From Oegoconia quadripuncta (taxonomy: Eukaryota; Arthropoda; Insecta; Lepidoptera; Autostichidae), in the NCBI GenBank assembly GCA_949316235.1, contig OX438744.1, positions 31,864,778 to 31,928,777 of the forward strand: a stretch of 64,000 nt of DNA, read 5' to 3'. The position numbers and the translations under genes are program-made. Shown here in pieces: positions 35,687 to 47,193 of the stretch (position 1 is the stretch's first letter; each line of letters opens with the position of its first letter). The notes under the pieces are model-generated. The model worked only from the letters and a program-made list of their open reading frames with translations, did not search any database and was not told where the DNA came from.

Positions 35687-37305
35687 CTGCAACAATGCGA
35701 ATGCTTTAGTTTTATATAAACAATCAAATTGTATGTTGAATTAATTTTTAGTGTCGAATCATAACAGTGATTCATTTTGTACAATTTAAAACGAAACAAT
35801 GTATCGAGAAGAGACAATAGGTCTTTGTTGACAATAAGATTAGCTGAATACTGTGGAATGTTTTGAATTTAACATTTAAATTTTCTCTTCATTGTTTCAA
35901 AATAATTAAATTTGTATTGATCATTATTTTTGATACAATTTAGTGTGCCGTGGTTTTGTTTAAATGCGATCAATGCATGAACATAATAAGAGGATGTTTA
36001 AACAACCATGCACCTAATACGGAAGAAAGTAAAACGTGATTCGTTCGTTGTAGGCAAAATATTGATTTTTTTATGCAAACCCAAGAAAGGTGGAAACGCG
36101 CTCAAGCTTAATAAAAGGTTTGCAAAACAGGGATCGCGGGTTTGACTTCCAGCGGAGTACATATTTAGTACGCGTTTAGATGTGGTAGGACATTTATAAA
36201 TCTCCACCTGGCCAGCTGCCACCATCATATTGAAGTCTATCACCAGGCAACAATGTTAATGCTATTGTGTTGTGGGTCATTGATATAAGGGGATCTGCCA
36301 GGAGGAGCTTTACAAATGTCCTAATGAAACATGTATCCCGTTGGAAGTCGAACCCGCGATTTCGTCTTGCAAACCTTGTTTTAAATGATTAGAGATGTAT
36401 ACCAATAAAAACGCCCAGGATGCTTGAACTAGTGTTTTTTATTATTTCCCAGTATTTCCATTCACATCTAGATATATTATCAATCCGTTTCTTCACCTTT
36501 CTTCACGAGAACTATCGGAATTCACAGTGTCAAATATGGTAGCTTATTATTTGGCACTCAACGGCTGCTGAACCGCCTTCAAAAAAGGAACAGGTCCTCT
36601 AATTCAACTATATTTTTTATTTTAACGATATCTCTGCCAGTTGTGAACTAATTTCGATAAATATTGTTTATAATGGTAATACCAGCATAACGTCACGACC
36701 TTTATCCTAAATGATAGTCAGAGATATCCCAAACATTAGCGTTTGGGTGTTCTAAACGTTAAGAATTTAATGCCTTAAACAACATCCACAGTTTACCGTG
36801 CTCACATGACAGAGCGCGCGGGTTAGATCTATTCTTTATAATATTATATAAATTTGGTAAAGATCTTATGATGCAGACCAGAGATAAAGGGTTCAAATCT
36901 GTATATAAGTGGGTTGTTTCCGTCAAGTTGGGAAATCACGTATGTGACATCTTAATTTTACCCTCCTCAACAGCCTTTCACGTCCTCATAGTTGAAGCAC
37001 AGCCCAATTTGTAGCTACTTTATGTACACCATGAATGACCAACGTATCAAATTACCAGGCCTCAAAGTAGGTTAGAACTAGGTAACCACTTTTTTGGGCA
37101 TTATCCAAAACACCAAGCGTTTTCTAATTTGTTCCAACCGGGAATCGAACTCGGATCCAATGCATTTCAGCCAAGGTACGCAACTATTACACATTTAAAA
37201 GATGTTTGTTTAAATATATATATTTTTGGAAAATAGCAACGAAATTCGCTTGCTCACTGTCAGTCGACAATATAAAAGAAACACTCACCTTAGGAAAAGC
37301 TTCAT
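35635..37305 (-). promoter_or_regulatory. cas upstream ORF ending on the start codon (ATGA)
   Basis: If the noncoding exon joins exon a, an ATG at 37305 opens a 22-codon uORF (37305-37289 joined to 35686-35635). It begins MKLFLRRG and ends at TGA, sharing bases with the cas ATG as ATGA. This geometry favours termination and reinitiation. Three shorter uORFs precede it in the same exon, one of them starting at the first base of the exon (37372). Confidence 0.5.
36120..36375. mobile_element. Old tRNA-derived SINE pair, diverged
   Basis: A plus-strand B-box-like head (GATCGCGGGTTTGACTTCC) continues into SINE-1-like CCACCTGG...CAACAATGTTAATG sequence. A minus-strand head (reverse complement of GTCGAACCCGCGA) follows. 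It lies within the first cas intron. Confidence 0.55.
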
Positions 37306-37372
37306 GGATACATAGTTGGTTACACCATCATAAATAATAATCAGTCTTCAATATTAGCCAATTGTACAACAT
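37289..37372 (-). other. cas: cas noncoding 5' exon
   Basis: An 84-bp internal exon has a strong pyrimidine-rich acceptor (TTTTTGTTTGTTTCAG, just above 37372) and a consensus donor AAG|GTGAGT (at 37289/37288). It lies 1.6 kb upstream of the first coding exon in the same orientation. It holds four short upstream ORFs in different frames. In the frame of cas it carries a TGA and no later ATG, so it is 5' UTR if it splices straight to exon a. Because it has an acceptor, at least one more upstream exon and the promoter must lie at higher coordinates. No transcript evidence is available here. Confidence 0.6.
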
Positions 37373-37411
37373 CTGAAACAAACAAAAATTTAAACATTAA
37401 TAAAATATGTC

Positions 37412-37640
37412 TGATAGGTCACTTGATGCGACACGACACTTATTTGAAGAACATAATTGAGGGAAAGATTGGAAAGAAAGGAAGGGGCAGACCTAGGCGC
37501 AATTACTTTTACTAAGTGAAAGAAAAGGTAAATATCTTTTCGTACCAAGATGTTAAATCGAGGGCGGAAAGCAGAGAGACGTGGTCACTACGCCACCAAC
37601 AAGAGCATAGCTCTTAAATTGAAGAAGAAAAAATGTCTGA
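37412..37640 (+). pseudogene. LINE ORF2 C-terminal fragment
   Basis: The plus frame reads IGHLMRHDTYLKNIIEGKIG, KGRGRPRRNYF, a stop, then VKEKVNIFSYQDVKSRAESR and ETWSLRHQQEHSS. Related fragments at 18481-18625 and 22200-22430 show the same ending. It lies just upstream of the cas noncoding exon. Confidence 0.7.
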
Positions 37641-37756
37641 ACAGATTCAATATCATAGGTTTCTCTTTGACTATGATAGGAGGCCGTCCGGACATCAGAG
37701 CCCGAAAGAGAGCCCCTTAACTAGATTACCGACAGAAGGGTTTTTTAACCTAAAGA

Positions 37757-38093
37757 TAAGGCTGAAGGTGGAAGTACGCTCACCTGAAACTCCCATCTTA
37801 TTTAGGTGACTGCTTATGTCAAACAGCTAGCACACAACAATAGTCAAAAATTCTTTATTTGTAAGCAGACACGATACACTTAAAACATACAGACTTTTAA
37901 GTTACTGCTTATTCAAAAGGAAATTTTCCCTTGAGAAGAACAACCAAGAAAGTGGTATCAACATTGCTGGTTGGCGTCAGACTTAAATAAAATGGTGGTA
38001 GTTGGCCGAAAGACTTAGCATGTACCCCGCTGGGAATCGAACTAGGCACCTCCGTTTGTAAACTTATGTTATTTATATGGAGTCACGGTTGTT
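37757..38093 (-). mobile_element. Diverged SINE-1 interrupted by a LINE 3' end
   Basis: A minus-strand SINE-1-like sequence is split at about 37843. The insert (to about 37953) is a LINE 3' tail sharing AAGTTACTGCTTATTCAAAAG-like sequence with 46000-46050. The SINE resumes at ATCAACATTGCTGG and ends near a degraded head. Confidence 0.65.
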
Positions 38094-39234
38094 AAAGGGA
38101 TGAATGGGAGAAATATCTTACTAACAATAGAAATGCTGTCGGTTTGGTTCTCAGTACGGTGGAATGGAACCACCCATCTTTTCCCGTGGGTATCGCAAAA
38201 GCTGAAGGAATCGTGAGCAAAACAGTGATCAGATGTCGTACTATGTAAATTTTTTTGCATTCGCTCGCTAATAGATTTGGTATCACGTAAACGCGGTAGA
38301 TAAGGATAAGAGGATAAAATGTCTAATGGATAGACGTATCGACTAACCATAAGTTACTTCTAGGGCGCTTATGTGATACCAAATTTAGTGATCGAACGCA
38401 AAAATGTTATGTGGTGTGGCTGCAGTGATGCATATTAAAAAACAATCTGTTATCGTCAACTGCTCAGGATTAGGACAAATCATCTCATAGAAAACGATGC
38501 AAATTCGCCTTGTACACTTCTTGTAATTTAATGTTTACATTGACTATTACGATGCACTTTACTAAACTTAAGTGATTTTATGCCACACCGTGTCTTAAAT
38601 CATTTTATTTCCGCGTGAAGCCACACGGGATGGCTGTCATCAAAAATCTAACAACCGATTTCCATTAAGTCGTAACAATACATTGTCGTCGCGGCACAAG
38701 AAAACAATAAACCGCCTGTATTTAAATGCACTTCACATATAAAACTGCCGTCGACGATATTTCTGCATTTATATTAGGGTTCATCATCACGTCCCCATTC
38801 GGGCCAGGCCTCAGGTTCATCTGGAGAGGGTTTGGGCCATAATATACCAAGCGACCCAGGGTGCATTGTATCTTGTATCAGACTAGTAGTGGTCACTGGA
38901 CAGTCAGTGTTTTTAACCCGCCTCAGTAAGCCACCGACTCCACGAAAAAAACCGGGACAGGCTATTCAACGCACCCTCCGAAGCACGGAAATAATAGTTA
39001 ATAGTTGTCACACACTCAAGGACTGACCGCGCCAAACATTGCTTAACTTTGCTAACCGAAAACGAATAGTCAATGCGACAGCGCCACTAGGGCTTCATTA
39101 GGGCGACTAAATCACATAGGCCACACGGCCCATACACTCCAAATAACAAGCGAAGGGCTATCAATACATTAGGATAATAGAACAGATGCTTAAAAATCAC
39201 TTCGGAACCGTGGTCCCACTGCGATGCTCGCATA

Positions 39235-39438
39235 GTCCGCCTGGCTAGCTACCATCATCTTATCCAAGTCTGACGCCAAGCAGCAATCTTAATAGCATTG
39301 TTGTGTTCCGGTTGTTAGAGATAAGATAGTCAGTTCCCCAAATAAGATAGGGTTTTCGGATCAGTACGTTTCCACCTTTGGCCTCATTCACTTAAGATGT
39401 AATTGAGGACAAGTACTAACCCGTTGTGCATAAAAAAA
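39235..39438 (+). mobile_element. SINE-1, 5' truncated
   Basis: Begins TCCGCCTGGCTAGCTACCAT and runs to CCGTTGTGCATAAAAAAA. The tRNA-like head is absent, as expected for incomplete reverse transcription. Confidence 0.85.
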
Positions 39439-42185
39439 TATTAAAACAGTATGAAAAAAAAAATAGTATTGAGATTGAGACGCGATCTCAATCTCAAGAT
39501 CGACTTATTAATACGGCCCTTAGAATAACTTAGCGTAGATAAGGATATTTAACAACTTAATATTTCAAAAATTCGTGACAAATTCAGATTCAGCTCGGTC
39601 TTCTGAATTTTATAGCCTTAAAATCGGCAAGATTTTCGCACATATGTTATTGACATATACATTATTATTAAGTTAGAGACAAAAGCTGCAAAACGATAAA
39701 ATTGTCGGCATTATAACTCAGATATTATACAAAACAGGTCCGAAGCAAAACTTTATAAAAATGACTATTTAACCAATTTGCATGTCGTTATATAACTTAG
39801 TCTAGTTTCATTAATGCTATGTTATTACAACTAAAATTATCTCTAATGAAATGGGAGCCAAATTTGAACCGACATGGAATGTTCGACCATAAAAAAAGTA
39901 GCCAAACATGCAAAATTCGCGTAAACCAATTTACAACAAAAAACCATTCCGTTTTCTAGGCGAATTGACGTAATGGCGTAATTTAAAAATAATGATACGG
40001 AAAAAAAACAGGCGAGCCAAGTAACACGCATCGATCAAGTTGCTATGAAATTAATTATATTCAACATATTAGATCTATTTTCAAGAAAACGAGATTGCTC
40101 CGAGCGAGGTGAGAAAAAAACATGTATTCATTTTGAAATTGGTAACGTGGTTTGGTATACAATTACTTATTAAAAACTTATACAAAGATTTGGCCTTCGA
40201 CGTTCCCAGGTGTCTATACATGGTGTATTTAAAAAGTCGGCGGTTTAACGCGCGGTGTGGTTTCTGTAACCTTGTATGACCACCGAAATATTGTTCTTTT
40301 TCGCAATGATTTCTCGAAGTGACTTAGATCATTTTTTAAAATTATTTAGAAAATTTTGTTCTTCCAATTGAAATGTTAGGCGAAAACGCACATGTTTGTG
40401 AAATGCCGGTAGCAAGCAGAGTGTAGCAGTAGCCAATCAAATGCTGTAAAAGCTAGCTAGAAGCATGCCAGGAGCAAGATGTCTTATTCGATGTCTTGCC
40501 TGTTACGGGGAATGCGACGTGACGCAAATATGATACACTTGCCTCTTTCTTTACTTACAGGCATATGTATTTTCGCCTACACACACAGGCAAAAAGAATT
40601 GAATTTTCCAGAATATACTACATCTGGAATATGGCGCAATTTTAAATCCCAACCCACTTTCGTGGATCAAATTATTAAGAATAATCAAAATCTCACCTAA
40701 AATGAGGTATCACCAGGTAATTGGCGACATCCTGTATGTCTCGTTAACATTATGGAACGTCCCAGAAATTGTATTTACATATCCACTTAATGGAAACTTA
40801 TTTAAAGCTCACAGCTCCATAAAAGCTATAATTTGATTATACTTTAAGCAGCTCTAAACGTAATAAAGTACCAAGTATCGTTTCTAATAAACGTAATTGT
40901 CGATAAGTAGACATATTGCAGTACGCCTAAGGAGGAATTGCTTTAGTATACACAGATAATTCCTATTTCCATCAAGCTCAAACTGTATAAGATATGGACC
41001 TTTCTAATATACGTGTCCAGTGTACTGACTTTGATCAAAAACTTGTAGGATACTTCCGAACGGTCCAGAATCTTGAAATTGGTTGCTATGGAGTAAGATA
41101 TTACACCGCGATTTGCAGTGGTATCTGCAAGGATACTACAACTTAGAGCGATTCGAGTGAGAAAGAGTCAATTTGACCGCCAATCGGCTTTGAGAGATGT
41201 AGGCTAGGTATGTAGGTATGTCACTCGAGTCGCGCTAAGTTGTAGTAGCCCTATTGGAATTATTAAATAACAAACATAATTTTGTGTCTATGTAACTAAC
41301 TACATATTCGAGTTTGTCGTTTCAAAAAGTTTGTTAATGATGACATTAGTTAGGGAACGCTCAGGGCAAGAGTCTTTGTTTTGTTTGATACTAACAGCGT
41401 ATGGTGAGTCTGTTTCCACCGCACATGCACGTATATTTTTGTATTTATATATTTCGCTGTTTTTTTTTTTGTAAAATAGCAATTTTTTTCCTGTTATGTA
41501 TGGAAATCCGTATTTGTGGGGCAGTTTCAGGATTGAGATCGAGTCTCACTCTCAATAATATATTTCCTTTTTCTGATACTGTTCAAATTCAGGATGGTCG
41601 GTAGAAATAGAATAATCTCAAGTATTTTCTCTAAGTTTGTCTCAATTTTGGGATAGTTTTATTAATACGAGCCTTCTTTACTGTGTCTTATTGGAATAAC
41701 TGTATTATAGTTATGTGAGCCTGGAAAATAAATGGTATTATGATATAGGTACCTAGGCAAAATGAACTTTATTGAGAGTAAGCTAGGTAATTTTCCTTAG
41801 ATTCCTGCCTATTTTAAATATATTGTCTTTATGCACAAAGGCTGCGTGGAAGAGATCGATTTTGATTGAGAGTGATAAGTTTGTACGTTGCTCTTACCGG
41901 TAATAGTATTTTCAATCAATTAATCAATGAAATACTTATTGTTTATACAAGGAATATTTTATCATTATAAATATCTTATACATTTTAAATATCTTATAGA
42001 AACTACAAATTAGGCTGCCTTATCCGTAACAATAATTCCTTTCATTTCGGGATTCAAAACAAGTAATAAATTGTTAGCAAAGATCATTTTCATTCTGTTT
42101 TCATTTCATTCTGTTTTCATTCTGTTAGCAATATAGTGTATTTGTTTGTTATATTTGAACCCTCAGCCTGCGTAGCATAAGAGCA

Positions 42186-42305
42186 TTCATCGTGCGCGAC
42201 GCGACGTAAGAGTGAGATAGTTGTATATTTCGTCCAAACGAATGAGCAGGACAAATATTATCTCGCGCGACATAAACGTTTATCGCCCCTGTCATGCTCC
42301 TACTT
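42186..42305 (+). repeat. Dispersed 120-bp repeat with TCTCGCGCGACA
   Basis: Contains GAGTGAGATAGTTGTATATT and ATTATCTCGCGCGACATAAA. Copies also lie at 1145-1262 (opposite strand) and 55793-55950 (with an insertion of about 55 bp). Family not identified. Confidence 0.6.
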
Positions 42306-42384
42306 AGTGCTGGTCAATTTTCATGGTAACACCGCCATTTCAAATAGCGATCATATGTTTTAAAGCCCGCAGAAAGAGGCCCCT

Positions 42385-42572
42385 ACAAGCAATTTGGGTA
42401 TATTCCAATTCCGGCGTCAGTCTTCCCTGAATCCTACAACCTTGGGATCTTCAAGAACAGAGTGAATAGGCATTTACTGAGATCGCGTGCTTCATCTTCG
42501 ACCACATCGTCACTTTCCATCAGGTGAGATTGTGGTGAAACGCGAATCCAGTCAATCATAAAAAAAAATGCC
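42385..42572 (+). repeat. Retroelement 3' end (TTACTGAGATCGCG family)
   Basis: GAATCCTACAACCTTGGGAT, CATTTACTGAGATCGCGTGC, CATCAGGTGAGATTGTGGTG and an A tail. Partial copies lie at 1345-1460, 21190-21335 and 56628-56700 (opposite strand). Confidence 0.6.
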
Positions 42573-42599
42573 ATAAATTACATTCATCATCCCCTTATA

Positions 42600-42880
42600 T
42601 CCCCATCATCATCATCATCATAGCAACTTACATGTCCCCACTGTTGGGGCATAGCCTACTCTCACTGGGAGAGGGCATGGGACATAATCCACCACGCGGG
42701 TCCAGTGCGGATTGATACATTTGTGTCAGACTAATGTCAGTGTTTGTAACCCTCCCCTGTCAGCCAACGACTTGGCTTAACGACTGCCTTCAATTGAAAA
42801 TAACTGGGACCGACTATCGATTAGCGAAGTTAAACAATGTCTGTCGCGGTCAATCCGTTGATGGCTAGTGGCATTTTAAT
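42600..42880 (+). repeat. Dispersed repeat R4 (possible SINE/LINE tail)
   Basis: ATCATCATCATCATAG, then ACATGTCCCCACTGTTGGGG and GGCTTAACGACTGCC. Related copies at 47205-47525, 38775-39070 and, on the other strand, 2525-2690, with a fragment at 30757-30800. A small (ATC)n microsatellite sits at its 5' end. Confidence 0.6.
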
Positions 42881-43113
42881 ACGAGTAAAATGCATTGGTA
42901 TACTAAATTATCTGTCTACATAGCAATTAAATACCAAATGCATTACTACTTAGAACTTCCAAGTGTCAAAAATTGACATTTAAGTCCAGCATCCGGTTTT
43001 GTCTCCGGTTTTGACATTATACTTGAGTGAGCTAATACGAAACATATGTTCGCGCCCAGTTAGTTATACTTAATAAAAACACTGTTAGGCGTATATACTA
43101 CTTACGTGATATT

Positions 43114-43445
43114 ACCGCCTCCGTGGCTCAATGTAAACAACATTGGGTTTGCGATTCGTAGGTCGCGGGTTGGATCCCCACCGGGGTACATGTTTAAGTA
43201 CTCGGTTTGGTTGGTGGCAGGGCATTTTAAATGACCGCCTGGCTAGCTACCACCATCTTATCTAAATCTGCCACCAAGCAGCAACGTTAAGGAAATTGTT
43301 GTGTTCCGGTTGTCAGAGATAAGATAGCCAGTCCCCTAAATGTGTTGGGGTTTCCGGGTCAGTACGCTTCCACCTTCAACCTCATCTTCACTTAACATCA
43401 GGTGTGATTGAGGTCAAGTACCAAACCGTTGTGCATAAAAAAAAA
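43114..43445 (+). mobile_element. SINE-1, full length
   Basis: A complete plus-strand copy from ACCGCCTCCGTGGCTCAATG to GTTGTGCAT and an A tail. The B box has one change (GGTTGGATCC). Confidence 0.9.
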
Positions 43446-43559
43446 TATATGACAATTTTATTATCTAGTATTATATTAGTATTACTAATAACTAAAAACA
43501 TGTAAAAACCTAACTTGAACAACTAATCTAAAGAGCCAGTGTCACCTCATCACTTAAGT

Positions 43560-43867
43560 TAAAAGGTGGTAGAGGTTCGGCCAGTGTGGGAGAGTGCCCA
43601 AGGTGCTGGCTGCGGTACCTCGCTGGTTGGCAGTGCTCATTCTGTGACCGGGGTAAGTCTCGCCAGTCCAGTCCAGGAGACCAGTGTGCGGTGGGGCATT
43701 AAAGTTCTCAAGTGGAGACCACGCACCGGCAAACGCAGCGTATAGGACTTTCACTCACAAGGTGGATAGGCGACCTGATAATCGCTGGATGTAGGCCGCT
43801 TCCAATCGGCGACACTGAAATTCTATGGGGGAGGCCTATGTTGACAGTGGACGTCCTGTGGCTGATA
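43560..43867 (+). pseudogene. RTE-like LINE C-terminal fragment, frameshifted
   Basis: The plus strand encodes LKWRPRTGKRSVGL at about 43709-43753, then LTRWIGDLIIAGC and an ending related to the RTE pattern W-R-P-R-[AT]-G-K-R. It is broken by frameshifts and abuts transposon copy B. Confidence 0.65.
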
Positions 43868-45534
43868 TACAATGTGTCCCGGAGAGAAGTGACCAGCGGG
43901 CGTAGTTTGAAAATTTATACAAAATTATCGATAAATCATTTAAATTTAGAGACCTAACTGCTTTTGTTTTTTAAAAATTGTTAATCCTTTTTTTTTAATA
44001 GACATGTCTGACCTTCTGCACTATTTTAGTCATAATTTCTTTGTTTTTACGTCTTTCCCAATTCTTTTTTTTTTAATTCAGTGCTGTTATTATTATTCAT
44101 CAAATTAAGTTATGAAAATTATCCCAAAACAAATAAATAATTTATTAAAAAAGAAATAAACTTAAAATTCGACCAACAAAACTGTATTTCTTTAAGTTTA
44201 AAAATAAAAAAACGAAAAATGTCCCTATAACATCATGTTTTTTTTAAATTATTATGATACTACATGATATTCTCTAAAATATCCTCGAACAATGTTTTTA
44301 GTTATTTCAAATAAATGTGAACGTACGAGACATTGTAATTGACCTTTTATGCTCCAGTAACTAGATAGAGATAAGTTTAAAAAAATGAAAGTAATGTTTT
44401 AAGCAGTTTATTTGCACATTTAAGTGTTTTGTTATTACAATGAATCATTTTGATTTTAACATGATAGTTTAATAATAAATAAAAGATACTTAATTTGTTA
44501 AAATGGTTGTTTATTAAGAAAAATCAGGTAATTAATTAATTATGTTTTCAAAATGACCGCCGTCAGCGGTTATGCAGGCCAGGGCCCTAAATGACATCCT
44601 TAGTGTAGTTCGCCTTATTTCTGCATGATTCTGCGCTATTTCTGCGGCAGCAGCATCGATTCTCTGTTTCAGCTGGTCTCTTGAAATTATTGGCACAGCA
44701 TAAACTTTTTGCTTCATGTAGCCCCAGAAATAATAATCAAGAGGCGTCAAGTCTGGTGACCTCGGGGGCCATGCTACTGGACCGCCTCTGCCAATCCATC
44801 TTGGATAATTTTCATTGGCCTGGCCTGCATAACCGCTGACGGCGGTCATTTTGAAAACATAATTAATTAATTACCTGATTTTTCTTAATAAACAACCATT
44901 TTAACAAATTAAGTATCTTTTATTTATTATTAAACTATCATGTTAAAATCAAAATGATTCATTGTAATAACAAAACACTTAAATGTGCAAATAAACTGCT
45001 TAAAACATTACTTTCATTTTTTTAAACTTATCTCTATCTAGTTACTGGAGCATAAAAGGTCAATTACAATGTCTCGTACGTTCACATTTATTTGAAATAA
45101 CATAAAACATTGTTCGAGGATATTTTAGAGAATATCATGTAGTATCATAATAATTAAAAAAAAACATGATGTTATAGGGACATTTTTCGTTTTTTTATTT
45201 TTAAACTTAAAGAAATACAGTTTTGTTGGTCGAATTTTAAGTTTATTTCTTTTTTAATAAATTATTTATTTGTTTTGGGATAATTTTCATAACTTAATTT
45301 GATGAATAATAATAACAGCACTGAATTAAAAAAAAAAGAATTGGGAAAGACGTAAAAACAAAGAAATTATGACTAAAATAGTGCAGAAGGTCAGACATGT
45401 CTATTAAAAAAAAAGGATTAACAATTTTTAAAAAACAAAAGCAGTTAGGTCTCTAAATTTAAATGATTTATCGATAATTTTGTATAAATTTTCAAACTAC
45501 GCCCGCTGGTCACTTCTCTCCGGGACACATTGTA
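43868..45534. mobile_element. Long-TIR mariner-like DNA transposon, copy B
   Basis: A 1667-bp relative of copy A with the same TACAATGTGTCCCGG ends and TA at 43866-43867 and 45535-45536. The inverted arms are 716 bp (43868-44583 and 44819-45534), and the unique centre is only about 235 bp. The left arm abuts an RTE-like LINE fragment. The arms are longer than in copy A because they include the final part of the transposase coding sequence. Confidence 0.9.
44532..44849 (-). pseudogene. Transposase C-terminus with antisense-derived N-terminus
   Basis: A 105-codon frame on the minus strand. Its first residues (MTAVSGYAGQA) are translated from the inverted copy of the element's own 3' end. It then joins the same transposase C-terminus as copy A (NENYPRWIGRGGP ... 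GGHFENIIN). It cannot be a working transposase because the DNA-binding part and two catalytic acids are absent. Confidence 0.75.
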
Positions 45535-45939
45535 TATATGTCTCGAGTGTGCGAGAATCAGTATCCAGATCTTCACTTTGAAACCTTGGTTATTTCACCG
45601 TTTCGCATTTGGAGTTGAACGGCGAACACTGTACGTAGGTAGACCCATTGAATGCTTTTCCAATTTATAATTATTTTTCCATCATACGTTATCAATCATA
45701 GCCATAATGTTTAATACAAAAAGTGGTTTAGAATTAATTTTAATAAGCACAAAAATGTATAAATTAGAATGATTGCTTATTCGATGTATTTATACATTCA
45801 TAGGCAATGTTGTAACAGTGTGGGATGTCTTTATATTATCATGTTGATAGAGTAGTTGGTAATTATATCTCATCATGAGTACAACCGACAATCTATAGAA
45901 GTTCACCCGTGGACATAGACTTACGAGTAAATGCATCAA

Positions 45940-46205
45940 TCAAAATCAAAATCAAAAAATGCTTTATTTTGTAGATACACAGGGTACACTTAAAATAGTC
46001 AGATTTTACATTTTTAAAGCTACTGCTTGTTCAAAAGGCAATTTTCCCCTGAGAAGAACAAGCAAGATACTCGAGAGGTCGCTCTTTTAAAAAAAGGTTT
46101 TTATATTACAAAATTATTATTTTATATTATAATATTTCTTATTAATTGTGAAATAGCCTGGTTATGCGAACGGGCTGGTGATGTCCATGATTGTTTATCA
46201 TCTAT
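45940..46205 (-). mobile_element. LINE 3' UTR with (AATCAA/ATCAAA)n tail
   Basis: The plus strand shows AATCAAAATCAAAATCAAAA then TGCTTTATTTTGTAGATACA, followed by ACTGCTTGTTCAAAAGG and GGTTATGCGAACGGGCTGG. The last segment recurs in the opposite orientation at 11700-11750. Confidence 0.65.
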
Positions 46206-47053
46206 CATCGTATTACTAATATAGGTAAAGTAGTCAAACACATTTGCGAGTTATCTTTGATGCATCACACGATATACGATGGCCAATATTTTGGACATAG
46301 AAGCAGTCTTGTTATACAGCGAGGTAATACAGTCAGCCTTCTGGGTACGATTCCACTAACCAAGGACATGGAGCTAGTATTTTATTTGTGACTTTTAAAA
46401 AAAAAGCCACACCTAAAGTCCGAATAGATAAAACGTAAAATAATTTCACGGACATCCTTATCTTCAGTACACGACGTTCAGTTAAACCGCTGTTGATCAT
46501 GGCTATAGCTATGGGAAATGCAGTGGGAGGGTGTAGAGGTGGTTAAGATCTGATACAATTCCACTAGCCCGTATTGGGCCTCCGTAATTTACGCGTATAT
46601 CTTAGTGGAAGGAGGTGGCGCCTCAGTGGGCAATTTGAGGCTGTTAATGTCTTTAGTCATAGTTCGGTACAATCTCATGTACAATAAGTCCTTACAAATA
46701 CCAGTTAGTAATTTCAATGTCTCTTCTATCCCCATCAATACAAATTATTCAAGCTTGGCGGTAGAATGCGATACGTTACGTTGCGCCGACTGAAATGAAC
46801 ATTGGAATCAGACACGGAGCAAATATACTATACAGCGTGTTAAAGTAATAAGGACGAATTTTAACGAAGATTACCTAACCATCAGACTTAACATGTTTAC
46901 ATGTGCTGTTATTAACAATTGTCGCAATTTTATCCTATACAAAATAACTAAGTATAGTACTACAAACAATTCGATGGCTCTATCTGCAAAGCGTATGACG
47001 ACATTGTCCAGACATCGCAGGTTGTGCTTTACATCGCTAGCGGCTGATATCAA

Positions 47054-47193
47054 TCTACACCAATAAATAAATGCAAAAGTATCTGTTTAATTTACCTTTT
47101 CACGACTAACCAGGAGATGGACATAGTCTATCAACCTGAAAAAGTCCGCCGTAAAGGAATTCCACGCGGATGAAACCGCGGGTGTTAAGCTAG
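47054..47193 (+). mobile_element. Non-autonomous Helitron (Lep1-like), diverged
   Basis: TC start (TCTACACCAATAAATAAATG) and GGTGTTAAGCTAG end, flanked by A and T. The interior is shortened relative to other copies. Confidence 0.7.

Larger units (their letters stand above)
38094..43113. other. Non-genic stretch upstream of cas
   Basis: Holds repeat R4 (38775-39070), a SINE-1, Harbinger-like MITE end fragments (39462-39530, 41520-41680) and dispersed repeats at 42186-42880. The rest appears unique, without a supported exon. Confidence 0.5.

Noticed and set aside
35639..35695. A cas start upstream of 35638
   Set aside because: The frame is open to 35695 but begins with TTG codons across the acceptor. 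The upstream exon has a stop and no ATG in that frame.
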